This document shows positions 43,997 through 52,378 of a DNA stretch of 64,000 bases, in pieces; the first letter of the stretch is position 1, and each line of letters opens with the position of its first letter. The stretch lies in the NCBI RefSeq assembly GCF_009937955.1, contig NZ_AP018439.1:5890001-5954000 (forward strand), read 5' to 3'. The notes below the pieces were generated by a model, which searched no databases, was not told where the DNA came from, and was given only the letters and a program-made list of their open reading frames with translations. Position numbers and translations under genes: made by a program. This stretch comes from Undibacterium sp. KW1. Lineage in GTDB: Bacteria > Pseudomonadota > Gammaproteobacteria > Burkholderiales > Burkholderiaceae_D.

Positions 43997-44028
43997 ATGA
44001 ATACACCAAATCTGTTACAAACGGCGGA
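43997..44028 (+). pseudogene. Probable 5' fragment of the ankyrin/Kelch gene, left of the IS
   Basis: ATG at 43997 opens MNTPNLLQTA and the first two bases of a GAx codon, then the IS30 left end begins. Removing 1073 bases (44029-45101) joins this frame exactly to the ankyrin frame (GA+C, TCG, CGA ...). This is consistent with an IS of about 1070 bases plus a 3-base target duplication. No strong ribosome site is seen, so the start is tentative. Confidence 0.55.
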
Positions 44029-45101
44029 TTCAAGCTCGAAGTGCAACCCTGTGTTAGTGCGATTGTATCTGAGCCATAAAAACTTCGTGCGGTGTTTTGT
44101 AGCCAAGACATTTTCTAGGTCGATGATTCAAGTAGTCCATAGCGTCAGTCATGTCTTGCGTTGTGATAGATTCAAAACACATTTTCTTCGGAAAAAACTG
44201 CCGTATTAAACCATTCATGTTTTCGTTAGCGCCGCGCTCCCAAGAGCAATAAGGATGGGCAAAGAAATACTGCACATTGAGGCTCTGAGCAATACGTTCA
44301 TGCTGAGCAAATTCCTTACCATTGTCGGTCGTCAACGTATGCACTAATTCAGAAAAAGGCGCTAGCAAAGAGATAATGGTATCCGTCACCGCCTCAGCAG
44401 TTTTGCGGGTCACTTTTTCTAGCAAGGTGTAGCGCGATTTGCGCTCATTGAGCGTGACCAGCGCTTGCTGGTGATTCGCGCCGACAACAAGATCACCCTC
44501 CCAGTCCCCATAGCGCTTGAGCGTGTCCACAATCGCTGGGCGCTCTTCAATCGAAATCTGGTTGAGTATGGTGCCGCGTCGTTCACGATTTCCATAGCGC
44601 TTCTTGCGTATCTTCTGGCAGCGCAAGGTTTTGTGTAACGTGCCACCTCGTTGCTTGTCCGCATAGATTCGCCAATAAATGCTTTCGTGACTCACTCCAG
44701 GAAGAGCATTGGCACGGAGATAGCCGCTGATCTGTTCCGGGCTCCAATACGCTCTCAACCTGTCTTCTGCAAATGCCCATGTCTCAGCGGAAATAGTCAC
44801 ACCATTCTTTCTGGCTTGCTTGTCGAGACTGCGTTGTTGAGCCTGTTTTGGGCGGTATCCACGACCACCACTATTGCGTTTGATCTCTCGACTGATCGTC
44901 GATCTGCTACGCCCCATCACCTCTGCTATCTCACTTTGCCTATGTCCTGCCTTCTTCAGTATATAAATCTGGTATCGTTCTTCTTGGGTAAGATGTGTGT
45001 ATGTCATTTCGGGCAACTTTGACTTGGGGGTCTGGAAGTTCGGATGCTACCGCATCTTCCCATTCAAACCAATTTAGCTTCTGTTGCACTTCTTATTTGA
45101 A
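44029..45101 (-). mobile_element. IS30-family insertion sequence
   Basis: About 1.07 kb, bounded by imperfect inverted repeats: TTCAAGCTCGAAGTGCAAC at 44029-44047 and, at the right end, GTTGCACTTCTTATTTGAA (45083-45101). They share GAAGTGCAAC and TTCAA. GCG lies just outside on both sides, so the true tips may be 3-5 bases further out. A single transposase fills the interior. No clear target duplication is visible. The element interrupts the ankyrin/Kelch gene. Confidence 0.85.
44054..45007 (-). CDS. IS30-family transposase
   Basis: A complete 317-residue DDE transposase. The N-terminal HTH reads YTHLTQEERYQIYILKKAGH and RQSEIAEVMGRSRSTISREIKRN. The catalytic triad lies in GDWEGDLVVG, LTTDNGKEFAQHE and the Glu in WERGANENMNGLIRQFFPK. 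The C-terminus, NHRPRKCLGYKTPHEVF, is the IS30 hallmark. It appears intact, so the element may still be mobile. The ATG at 45007 is preferred over a TTG at 45016. Confidence 0.97.
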   Translation of the reverse strand: MTYTHLTQEERYQIYILKKAGHRQSEIAEVMGRSRSTISREIKRNSGGRGYRPKQAQQRSLDKQARKNGVTISAETWAFAEDRLRAYWSPEQISGYLRANALPGVSHESIYWRIYADKQRGGTLHKTLRCQKIRKKRYGNRERRGTILNQISIEERPAIVDTLKRYGDWEGDLVVGANHQQALVTLNERKSRYTLLEKVTRKTAEAVTDTIISLLAPFSELVHTLTTDNGKEFAQHERIAQSLNVQYFFAHPYCSWERGANENMNGLIRQFFPKKMCFESITTQDMTDAMDYLNHRPRKCLGYKTPHEVFMAQIQSH

Positions 45102-46473
45102 CTCGCGAACCGTTTATAAAAATGGTACTCAACTATACGACGAAGTAAGGCAGATAATAGCCCAAGGTGCAGATATTGATCACATCACTGAGTATGGAGA
45201 GTCAGTACTTAGAGTCGCCTCCAACAATGGTCGCTTTGACATAGTCAAATTACTGCTGGATGCAGGTGCAGCAGAATACCAGCTTGAGTGGACAGATTTG
45301 ATGCATGAAGTAGTGTTTGGGACGAATGCAAGCATTAGACAAAAAATCTCAGAAACGGAAAACCTGGAGACAGTTGATTTTTGGTCGCGTACGCCATTTT
45401 TGATGGCAGTGCAACTTGGTGATGTTCAGAAAGTTTTATTACTACTGGAACTAGGCGCAAACAAAAACGCAGTTGGTCGTTGCAGTACAAGTGCCATGCA
45501 ATATGCCATCAAGAACAATCATGTAACAATGCTGCAGTTTCTGCTCGATACTGGTTTTGACATTGAAGCTCAAGATGATTTCCTCTATACCCCGCTCATC
45601 ACTGCAGCATCACTTGGTCTATTGGATTGTGTCCGTTTTCTCATTGAAAATGGGGCTGATATCTATAAAGAGAATAATATCCCCCAACGCGCTATTGAGG
45701 TAGCAAGCAGTCTGGATATCGTCAAATTCCTGATAGATATGGGTGATGATATCAACGACATCAACCCAGAAATGCACGCGCAGTTACTGGGAATAGCATA
45801 CAAGGAAAATCCGCAAATAAGCAAAGCAGACTATCTGGCTGGAAGATATAGAGAATTCGGTACAGCTAACGCCATAAAAACCAATAAGCCCTTTTGGTTA
45901 GCGATGATACGCTCGGGTGCATCTGCATGGCGTGCAAGTGAAATGTTTCATGATGATGGCAGTCACGATGACAACATCATCTGGTGTTATGACCGCTATG
46001 GCCGGACAACTACGGTCTTGCCAGATGGCCGCATCATAGAAATTGGTGGTGAGCACGAAGACTTTTATGACCCTGATTTCTGTATCTATAACGATGTCAC
46101 TGTGTTTGAAAAGAGCGGTGACATCAATATCTATAGCTATGCCAGAGAAATTTTTCCACCCACGGATTTTCATACAGCGACCCTGGTTGATGATGCGATT
46201 TACATCATCGGCAGATTAGGCTATCAGGATGCAAGAATTGCTGGTCACACAGCCGTCTATCAACTGGATACGAAGTCACTAAAAATCAGCCCGTTTGACA
46301 CGCAAGGCGATGGCCCAGGTTTTATCAGTCGTCACAAGGCACGACTCAAAGATGACAAGATTTTTGTGTCCGGCGGCAAGCAGATTGTCATCATAGATGG
46401 TAAAGAAGACTATATAGCCAATACCAAAAATTATCAGCTATGCCTGAAAACTGCCGTTTGGTCCGCTGTATAA
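45102..46473 (+). pseudogene. Ankyrin-repeat/Kelch-repeat protein, 5' end separated by IS30
   Basis: About 457 codons remain after the IS. Residues 1-230 hold five or six ankyrin repeats (for example DHITEYGESVLRVASNNGRFDIVKLLLDAGA; FLYTPLITAASLGLLDCVRFLIENGADIYKE). The C-terminal 170 residues carry Kelch-like blades: TTTVLPDGRIIEIGGEHED, FHTATLVDDAIYIIGRLGYQDA and HKARLKDDKIFVSGGK. The open frame extends leftward into the IS as far as a GTG at 44995, but those residues are IS DNA. The natural start is probably 43997. The protein would be cytoplasmic and bind protein partners; its function is unknown. Expression from an IS-borne promoter is possible. Confidence 0.78.
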
Positions 46474-46595
46474 AGCTATTTAAAAATCTGTCATCTGTTG
46501 GTCATAATTGATCAATTCTCGGTAAAAACTGCGTGTTTCTTGCATTCTGTCTATAGCTCCTCTAGCATGGCGTGGTTAACTTTTAAGCACGCGCC

Positions 46596-47606
46596 ATGTC
46601 TGCCCTGCCTGAACTGAATGAATTGGAACGTATTATCGCCCTGGGTCGTGGACAGCTGGAGGTCGATGTCTTGTGCGAGGTCGCGGTCAAGAGCAGGCAG
46701 TTCCCTGTGTATAAACTGGCGCTAGGTAACCCTGATACCAGTTTGCCTGCCATCGGTTTTTTTGGTGGTATTCATGGACTGGAGCGTATAGGTACGCAAG
46801 TCTTGCTGACTTTCCTGCGCGGCTTGCTGACGCGCTTGTCGTGGGACAAGAGCCTGCAACACATGTTGCAGGATGTGCGCCTGGTGTTCATGCCATTGAT
46901 CAATCCAGGCGGCATGTGGCAGGCGACGCGCTGCAACCCCAGTGGTGTCGATCTGATGCGCAATGCGCCTGTCGAAGCGCAAGACAAGGTGCCTTTCCTG
47001 CTCGGTGGACATCGCTATAGCCCGCGCCTGCCATGGTATCGTGGTGCTGCCGGTGCAGAGATGGAAGCAGAAAACCTGGCGCTGTGCCGCACTGTGCAAC
47101 AGGAATTGCTGGCCCGCCCCTTCAGCATGGCGATAGATTGCCACTCGGGCTTTGGCTTGCGTGACCGCGTCTGGTTCCCGCATGCGCACAGTGTGCATCC
47201 CATCGACCATCTGGCTGACATCCTGGCGCTGGAAGAATTATTCGAGCAGACCCACCCCAATCATTCTTATCTGTTTGAACCGCAAAGCCTGCAATACCGC
47301 ACCCATGGCGATATCTGGGATTACCTCTACCTGCAGGCGCAGCAGGACAGCAGCAAGACCTTTTTGCCACTGACGCTGGAAATGGGATCCTGGCTATGGG
47401 TCAAGAAAAACCCGCGCCAGTTATTTTCGCGGCATGGCATGTTCAACCCGGTAGCACAACACAGGCTGAGCCGGGTGTTGCGACGACATAATTCCTGGCT
47501 GGATTTTCTGATGCGGGCAACTTGCGGCCATACACAATGGCTGGCGCAAGGTCCTACCCGCCTGCGTTTGCAAGAGCGCGCCGTGGCACGCTGGTATAGG
47601 CCATGA
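46596..47606 (+). CDS. M14-family zinc carboxypeptidase-like protein
   Basis: A 336-residue protein of the M14 (carboxypeptidase A-like) superfamily. The zinc-binding H-x-x-E is in GFFGGIHGLERIGTQV, the substrate-binding region has LVFMPLINPGGMWQATRCNPSGVDLMRN, and the third zinc ligand is in AIDCHSGFGLRD. The catalytic Glu is probably in LPLTLEMGSW. No signal peptide is seen, so it is cytoplasmic and may act on peptidoglycan-derived or modified amino-acid substrates. The next gene overlaps by 4 bases. Confidence 0.87.
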   Translation: MSALPELNELERIIALGRGQLEVDVLCEVAVKSRQFPVYKLALGNPDTSLPAIGFFGGIHGLERIGTQVLLTFLRGLLTRLSWDKSLQHMLQDVRLVFMPLINPGGMWQATRCNPSGVDLMRNAPVEAQDKVPFLLGGHRYSPRLPWYRGAAGAEMEAENLALCRTVQQELLARPFSMAIDCHSGFGLRDRVWFPHAHSVHPIDHLADILALEELFEQTHPNHSYLFEPQSLQYRTHGDIWDYLYLQAQQDSSKTFLPLTLEMGSWLWVKKNPRQLFSRHGMFNPVAQHRLSRVLRRHNSWLDFLMRATCGHTQWLAQGPTRLRLQERAVARWYRP

Positions 47607-48391
47607 CGACCTGGGTATTATTGCGCGGTCTCATGCGCGAGAGCAGGCACTGGGGAGATTTTCCTGCACACTTCCAGCAAGCTGTTGGAGCGGAGCGCCT
47701 GCTGTGCCTGGACTTCCCTGGCAATGGTCAATTACATGCCGAGCATAGCCTGACCACGGTAGCCGCAATGGCTGATCATTGCCACCGGCAGCTACAGGTG
47801 CAAGGTGTAGGAGAACCTGTGCATGTGCTGGCGGTTTCGCTGGGTGCCATGGTGGCGCTGGCTTGGGCAGACCGGTACCCGGATGACTTGCAACGCATGG
47901 TGCTGATCAATACCAGCGTGGCACCGCATAATCCCTTTTACCACAGGCTGAGACCGGCAAATTATCCGGCATTGATTGCGACCATGTTATTTGGCTCAAG
48001 CGAGCAGCGCGAGCAGTTGATCTTGCGTATCACCAGCAATTTGCAAATGGCGGAGCAAGCGAAAGAAATCATCAGGCGCTGGACTGCATATGCGCAGGAA
48101 AATCCCATTAGCGTGGGCAATATCCTGCGGCAATTACTAGCCGCCATGCGTTTTCGTGCGCCACCATATTCGGGTAAAGTTCCGCTACTCTTGCTCGCAG
48201 GTGAACAGGACAAACTCGTCAATGCAACTTGCTCACGCAAACTGGCAGGCTTATGGAATTGCTCCTTGCACTTGCATCCCACGGCAGGCCATGACTTGCC
48301 ACTCGATGATGCGGGCTGGGTCATACAACAAGTTGTGAACTGGCAGGTGGATATTAATTTTGCGCCAGCTCTGCCACCAGAAAATCAATGA
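47603..48391 (+). CDS. Alpha/beta hydrolase
   Basis: A 262-residue alpha/beta-hydrolase-fold protein. The nucleophile elbow is AVSLGAM (small residue in place of the first Gly of G-x-S-x-G), the acid is likely in LLAGEQDKLVNA and the catalytic His in HPTAGHDLPLDD. The start is translationally coupled to the M14 peptidase gene (ATGA overlap), so the two probably work on the same compound. The 3' end overlaps the convergent LysR gene by 38 bases. The substrate is unknown. Confidence 0.88.
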   Translation: MTTWVLLRGLMRESRHWGDFPAHFQQAVGAERLLCLDFPGNGQLHAEHSLTTVAAMADHCHRQLQVQGVGEPVHVLAVSLGAMVALAWADRYPDDLQRMVLINTSVAPHNPFYHRLRPANYPALIATMLFGSSEQREQLILRITSNLQMAEQAKEIIRRWTAYAQENPISVGNILRQLLAAMRFRAPPYSGKVPLLLLAGEQDKLVNATCSRKLAGLWNCSLHLHPTAGHDLPLDDAGWVIQQVVNWQVDINFAPALPPENQ

Positions 48392-49268
48392 ACACCCTGA
48401 CGCGCAAAGGCAGGTGCCGGTCACGCGGGTAAAGCAAGGAAAATGGCCGGGTGCGCCCTTTGAATTCTTGCAGCACTTCGACCATGCGGCCAGCCCGCAA
48501 ATCATCTTCGACCATGAAGCGGGAAGCCTGCAACAGGCCCGCGCCATTTTTTGCGAGGGTGATGATGCCGAGCAAATCTTCTGAGCAGGTGAGCCCACCT
48601 CTGGTAAGCCAGTCTATGTCCTCACCATCGCGCCTGAATATCCAGACTATATTTTGCCCGGCACTGGGCAAGACAAATTGCAGGCATTCATGCCTGTCCA
48701 GGTCTTCCAGCCTGATCGGCACACCAAAACGCTGCAGGTATTCAGGAGTGGCACAGACCACGATCTCGGTATCTTCCAGACGGCGCGCAATCATGCCTGA
48801 ATCCGGTGGGTTACGGCCACGTATGACCAGGTCAAAACCATCGGCGGTCAAATCAACATTGCGGTTGCTGAGTTGCAAATCCAGTTTGACCAGCGGATAC
48901 ATCTGGCGGAATTTTGCCAGCAGGGGCAGCACCCGGTAATGCCCGTAAGGCGTGGGCATGCTGATGCGTACCAGGCCAGCCGGTTGCATTTGCTGGCCTG
49001 ACACCTCACGCTCAGCCTCTACCAACTGGTTCAGCGCCTGCCGGCACTGGACAAAATAGGCACGTCCAGCCTCGGTCAGCCGCAATTGCCGCGTGGTGCG
49101 CACAAACAGGCGTACGCCTATGCGCTCTTCCAGTCGGGCTATAGAACGGCTGACAGCAGCTGGCGTCAGGCCTGCCGCATTGGCTGCATCCTTGAAGCTT
49201 TCCAGCTCTGCAGCCAGGCAAAACAATTCTATGCTGCCCAGCAACACATCCGCAAAATGTCGATTCAC
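48354..49268 (-). CDS. LysR-type transcriptional regulator
   Basis: A 304-residue LysR regulator. The winged HTH is at about residues 14-72 (LAAELESFKDAANAAGLTPAAVSRSIARLEERIGVRLFVRTTRQL), followed by the periplasmic-binding-like effector domain (VRISMPTPYGHYRVLPLLAKF, DLVIRGRNPPDSGMIARRL). It is divergent from the GST gene (128 bases between starts), which places its operator there and suggests control of the GST/tautomerase/NTF2-like cluster. The 3' end overlaps the convergent hydrolase gene. Confidence 0.94.
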   Translation of the reverse strand: MNRHFADVLLGSIELFCLAAELESFKDAANAAGLTPAAVSRSIARLEERIGVRLFVRTTRQLRLTEAGRAYFVQCRQALNQLVEAEREVSGQQMQPAGLVRISMPTPYGHYRVLPLLAKFRQMYPLVKLDLQLSNRNVDLTADGFDLVIRGRNPPDSGMIARRLEDTEIVVCATPEYLQRFGVPIRLEDLDRHECLQFVLPSAGQNIVWIFRRDGEDIDWLTRGGLTCSEDLLGIITLAKNGAGLLQASRFMVEDDLRAGRMVEVLQEFKGRTRPFSLLYPRDRHLPLRVRVFIDFLVAELAQN

Positions 49269-49396
49269 ATTACACCATGTAATTTATAAAGTAACTTTCG
49301 CCTAGTTTATCAACTATTTCGTTTGGCATAGTATGCCGTCACGCCCTGCTCATCATGACAGTGCCGCCAGTCAACCTTTATCGAAAGCCCAAACCC

Positions 49397-50002
49397 ATGA
49401 AACTCTATTTCTCCCCCGGTGCCTGCTCTTTGTCCCCACACATCATCCTGCGAGAAGCTGGCCTGGATTTCACTTTGCAAAAAGTCGATACCTATGTTCA
49501 CAAAACTGCAGACGGCCTGGATTTCTACAGCATCAATCCCAAAGGCCAGGTGCCCACTGTAGAACTTGATGATGGCGAGATACTGACCGAGGGCTCCATC
49601 ATTGCCCAGTACATAGCCGAACGCGCTGAAAATCGCGATCTGCTGCCAGCATCCGGCCTCGCACGTTACCGCGTGCTTGAGTGGCAAAACTACATCAGCT
49701 CAGAATTGCACAAGTCCTTCGCACCACTGTTTGATGCTGACATGCCTGCCGAAGGTAAAGCGCGTGTCGCAGAACTCTTGCGCAAGAAATTTGCCTGGGT
49801 TAATAGTCGACTGGAAGGCCGCACTTACCTGACCGGTGATACCTTTACCGTTGCCGACGCTTATCTGTTCACCGTCAGCAACTGGAGCAAATATGTGAAC
49901 CTGGACATCAGCGACTTTGCCCACCTGCAAAACTTCCTCGCCAGCGTCAAGGCCAGGCCACATGTACAAGCCGCACTAAAAGCCGAAGGCCTGCCTTCCT
50001 GA
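49397..50002 (+). CDS. Glutathione S-transferase (beta class, GstA-like)
   Basis: A 201-residue cytoplasmic GST: MKLYFSPGACSLSPHIILREAGLDF contains the beta-class Cys10 that can form a mixed disulfide with glutathione. The QVPTVELDDGEILTEGSIIAQYIA block binds the gamma-glutamyl part, and YLTGDTFTVADAYLFTVSNW is the C-terminal domain signature. The upstream frame from 49355 is not needed; the family starts at 49397. It is the first gene of a small rightward cluster and divergent from LysR. Confidence 0.94.
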   Translation: MKLYFSPGACSLSPHIILREAGLDFTLQKVDTYVHKTADGLDFYSINPKGQVPTVELDDGEILTEGSIIAQYIAERAENRDLLPASGLARYRVLEWQNYISSELHKSFAPLFDADMPAEGKARVAELLRKKFAWVNSRLEGRTYLTGDTFTVADAYLFTVSNWSKYVNLDISDFAHLQNFLASVKARPHVQAALKAEGLPS

Positions 50003-50029
50003 TATCATCAGCAGCGAAGAGAGCAAGCC

Positions 50030-50233
50030 ATGCCCTATGTACTCATACAGGTCACCCGCGAAAATGTCAGCGCAGCACAAAAAGCCGAACTGATAGCCGG
50101 TGCCACCGATTTGCTGGTACGCGTACTCAACAAGGATCCTGCCACGACTTTTGTCGTCATAGAAGAAGTGGATACTGATAACTGGGGAGTAGGCGGCATA
50201 CCAGTCACGCAATTGCGTCAGTTGCAAGCTTAG
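50030..50233 (+). CDS. 4-oxalocrotonate tautomerase-like protein
   Basis: A 67-residue tautomerase. Pro1 after Met removal (MPYVLIQVTRENVSAAQKAELI) is the catalytic base. The rest is a single beta-alpha-beta unit that should assemble as a hexamer: LLVRVLNKDPATTFVVIEEVDTDNWGVGGIPV. It follows the GST gene by 27 bases, so it is probably co-transcribed. The true substrate is unknown. Confidence 0.92.
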   Translation: MPYVLIQVTRENVSAAQKAELIAGATDLLVRVLNKDPATTFVVIEEVDTDNWGVGGIPVTQLRQLQA

Positions 50234-50289
50234 CAGCACGAAAAAACAGAGTGGCTGACAGCCACCCTGTTCAAACAAGAAAGGCAAAA

Positions 50290-50667
50290 ATGGAAACTGC
50301 ATATCCCGACATCATCGCCATGCTGAACCGTTACTTCGATGGTCTGTACCACAGTGACACCAGCATACTCGCCCAGGTATTCCACCCCGAAGCCCATTAC
50401 TACTGCGCCACCGAAGGAAATTTACTCCATCTGGACATGCAGCAATACTTCCCCGTCGTCGATAAACGCCCCGCCCCCGCCAGCAAAAACGAAACCCGCC
50501 GCGACCGCATCATCTCCCTGGAAATGGCAGGCCCGGTCACCGCCTTCGCCCGCGTCGAATGCGCAATTGCCAACAAGTTTTTTACTGATTTTTTAACGCT
50601 GGTAAAACTGGATGGGAGGTGGCAGATTGTGAGTAAGGTGTTTCATTTTGAATTGATGGATGCCTGA
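50290..50667 (+). CDS. NTF2-like (SnoaL/lumazine-binding) family protein
   Basis: A 125-residue protein with the NTF2-like cone fold: METAYPDIIAMLNRYFDGLYHSD, VFHPEAHYYCATEGNLLHL, RIISLEMAGPVTAFARVECAIANKFFTDFLTLVKLDGRWQIVSKVFHF. Members are enzymes or binders of small hydrophobic molecules; the ligand is unknown. AGAAAGG lies 6-7 bases before the ATG at 50290; a GTG at 50251 in the same frame is less likely. It is the third gene of the GST cluster. Confidence 0.87.
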   Translation: METAYPDIIAMLNRYFDGLYHSDTSILAQVFHPEAHYYCATEGNLLHLDMQQYFPVVDKRPAPASKNETRRDRIISLEMAGPVTAFARVECAIANKFFTDFLTLVKLDGRWQIVSKVFHFELMDA

Positions 50668-50742
50668 ATAAAATCAATTGGTTTTCAAAAATATGGACTC
50701 AGGTCGTATTGACGTTGCTTTTGACGTTGCCTTTGATTTTTT

Positions 50743-50947
50743 GCAGTTCCCATGTGTAGCCGCCGTTTGTGCAGTACAGAAAATGGATCAAGAAGAGCCG
50801 CTGTCTGAGCGAAGCGAGTTTCGGATCTTCCCATTTTTTGTACTGCATAAACGGGAACCCCTTTAGGGGCGGCTATGCCTGGGTCGCCTTTTTGGCTTAC
50901 CTTTTTGGCGAAGCAAAAAGGTAAGTAGCCGCCGGTCTACCACCGGC
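50743..50947 (+). repeat. Structured dispersed repeat core, copy 2
   Basis: Counterpart of 10242-10453 in the same orientation. Hairpins are 50763-50786 with 50831-50854 (24 pairs, two G-U); CCCCTTTAGGGG; CTTACCTTTTTG (50896-50907) with CAAAAAGGTAAG (50914-50925), loop GCGAAG; and GCCGGT / ACCGGC (50931-50936 with 50942-50947). The third stem differs from copy 1 at five positions, each with a matching change on the other arm. The loops and CCCATGTGTAGCCGCC are nearly identical. TTGCTTTTGACGTTGCC precedes it, as in copy 1. Confidence 0.88.
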
Positions 50948-51027
50948 CTGCAATCGCAAATAACTTATGAAGGTATTTGACAACGAAGACTTGAGCAATA
51001 CGAATCTGATATTAAAAGCTGCACCAG

Positions 51028-51076
51028 TATGCCAAGAACGCCGCTGGATTCCAGCCAAAAGCATGCTGGAATGACG
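51028..51076 (+). repeat. Small hairpin repeat linked to the structured repeat, copy 2
   Basis: TATGCCAAGAACGCC followed by GGATTCCAGC, CAAAAGCAT and GCTGGAATGACG. The stem ATTCCAGC / GCTGGAAT is 8 perfect pairs. It lies 80 bases after the structured core, versus 57 bases in copy 1. Confidence 0.75.
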
Positions 51077-51400
51077 TTAATAAAGTTCTTGGTAATTGAA
51101 AGCATCCAACTAGGTTAATGCTTGGAAAAAATTGGCGTGGGATGCCAGTCTAGTGAACTCCTTCAATAACTCAAAGAAATCACGTTATTGAGATTACCCC
51201 ACTTTGTAGGAAAACCACCCGAGAAAACACCGTCCCAAGATTTTTCAAACAATAAGTTGTACACTGTGCCACAACAGAGTCAACAACCAGATTCACAGGC
51301 AAGCTCCGCATCAAGGCGGGCTGAAAGCAAGGCCGTATTGAGTATCAAGCACAGACCAAAACCTGTTGGTCTGCCGATTGAATTTCTTAGCCCCAAAACC

Positions 51401-52378
51401 ATGCCCGAATCCAATAGCCTGGCTAACACGGCCGACAGCGTCACCAATGCGCGCACCACCGTACCCCATATCGTCCACGAGCTGGAAAACGGCTTGCTCG
51501 CCGATGCCGCCCATACCTCACCCAAGTATTTTTATGATGCGGTAGGCTCGGTCCTGTTTGAAGCGATTTGCGTGCTGCCGGAATATTATCCCACCCGCAC
51601 TGAAGCAGAAATTTTTACCCAGCACATGGGCGACATGGCACGGGTCATTGGTCTGGGTGGCAGCCTGATAGACCTGGGCGCGGGTAATTGCGCCAAGGCA
51701 GCGCGGCTGTTCCCGGTACTGCACCCTGACCAATATGTGCCCATTGATATTTCTGTTCATCACTTGCAGGATGCGGTACACCGCTTGCAGCAGCGTTTCC
51801 CGCATATAGAGATGACGGCGCTGGGGCTGGACTTGGCACAGGACTGGAAGCTGCCTGCCGAAGTAAGACGTGACAAACGCCTGTTCTTTTACCCGGGTTC
51901 ATCCATAGGTAATTTTGAACCGGAAGAAGCACTGGCATTCCTGTGCCATTTGCGCGCTGCCTGTGACAATGATGCGGGCATACTGATAGGTGTGGACCTG
52001 ATCAAGGACAAGGCCTTGCTGGATGCCGCCTATGCTGACAGCCTGGGTGTCACCGCTGCCTTTAACCTGAATTTGTTACGCCATATCAATCATTTGCTGC
52101 ATTCCGATTTTGATGTCAGTCAATGGCAGCATGAGGCTTTTTTCAACACAGAAAAATCCCGCATAGAAATGCATTTGCGCGCCCGGGAAAATTGCCAAGT
52201 GACCTGGCCGGGCGGACAAAGAAATTTTATCAAGGGTGAACACATACACACGGAAAACAGCTATAAATACAGCATACATGGCTTTAATGCCTTGCTGGCC
52301 GATGCTGGTTTTTCCCATAGCTGTCACTGGACGGACAAAAATGAATGGTTCGCCGTTATCCATGCCAAAGCTGCTTGA
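51401..52378 (+). CDS. egtD: L-histidine N-alpha-methyltransferase EgtD
   Basis: A 325-residue SAM-dependent enzyme trimethylating histidine to hercynine, first step of ergothioneine synthesis. Diagnostic parts are SPKYFYDAVGSVLFEAICVLPEYYPTRTEAEIF, the SAM loop LIDLGAGNCAKAARLF, YVPIDIS, LFFYPGSSIGNFEPEEALAFL, GVDLIKDKALLDAAYAD and TAAFNLNLLRHINHLL. The start at 51401 matches the family start although no ribosome site is clear; 71 further in-frame codons upstream look non-coding. egtB begins inside its last codons. Confidence 0.95.
   Translation: MPESNSLANTADSVTNARTTVPHIVHELENGLLADAAHTSPKYFYDAVGSVLFEAICVLPEYYPTRTEAEIFTQHMGDMARVIGLGGSLIDLGAGNCAKAARLFPVLHPDQYVPIDISVHHLQDAVHRLQQRFPHIEMTALGLDLAQDWKLPAEVRRDKRLFFYPGSSIGNFEPEEALAFLCHLRAACDNDAGILIGVDLIKDKALLDAAYADSLGVTAAFNLNLLRHINHLLHSDFDVSQWQHEAFFNTEKSRIEMHLRARENCQVTWPGGQRNFIKGEHIHTENSYKYSIHGFNALLADAGFSHSCHWTDKNEWFAVIHAKAA

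Larger units (their letters stand above)
50668..51400. other. Repeat-filled and leader region upstream of egtD
   Basis: 733 bases without a credible gene. 50708-51076 is the second copy of the composite repeat. 51077-51400 is the egtD leader; an open frame (from 51188) continues into egtD but reads as Gln/Ser-rich sequence without family similarity. A weak TTGACA-like box at 50977-50982 lies within the repeat region, too far from egtD to be assigned. Confidence 0.7.

Noticed and set aside
44995..45101. GTG at 44995 as the true start of the ankyrin/Kelch protein
   Set aside because: The first ~36 codons lie in the IS30 right end, antisense to the transposase start and its inverted repeat, so they are not ancestral coding sequence.
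51188..51400. N-terminal extension of egtD
   Set aside because: The added 71 residues are Gln/Ser-rich without similarity to EgtD, which starts normally near 51401.
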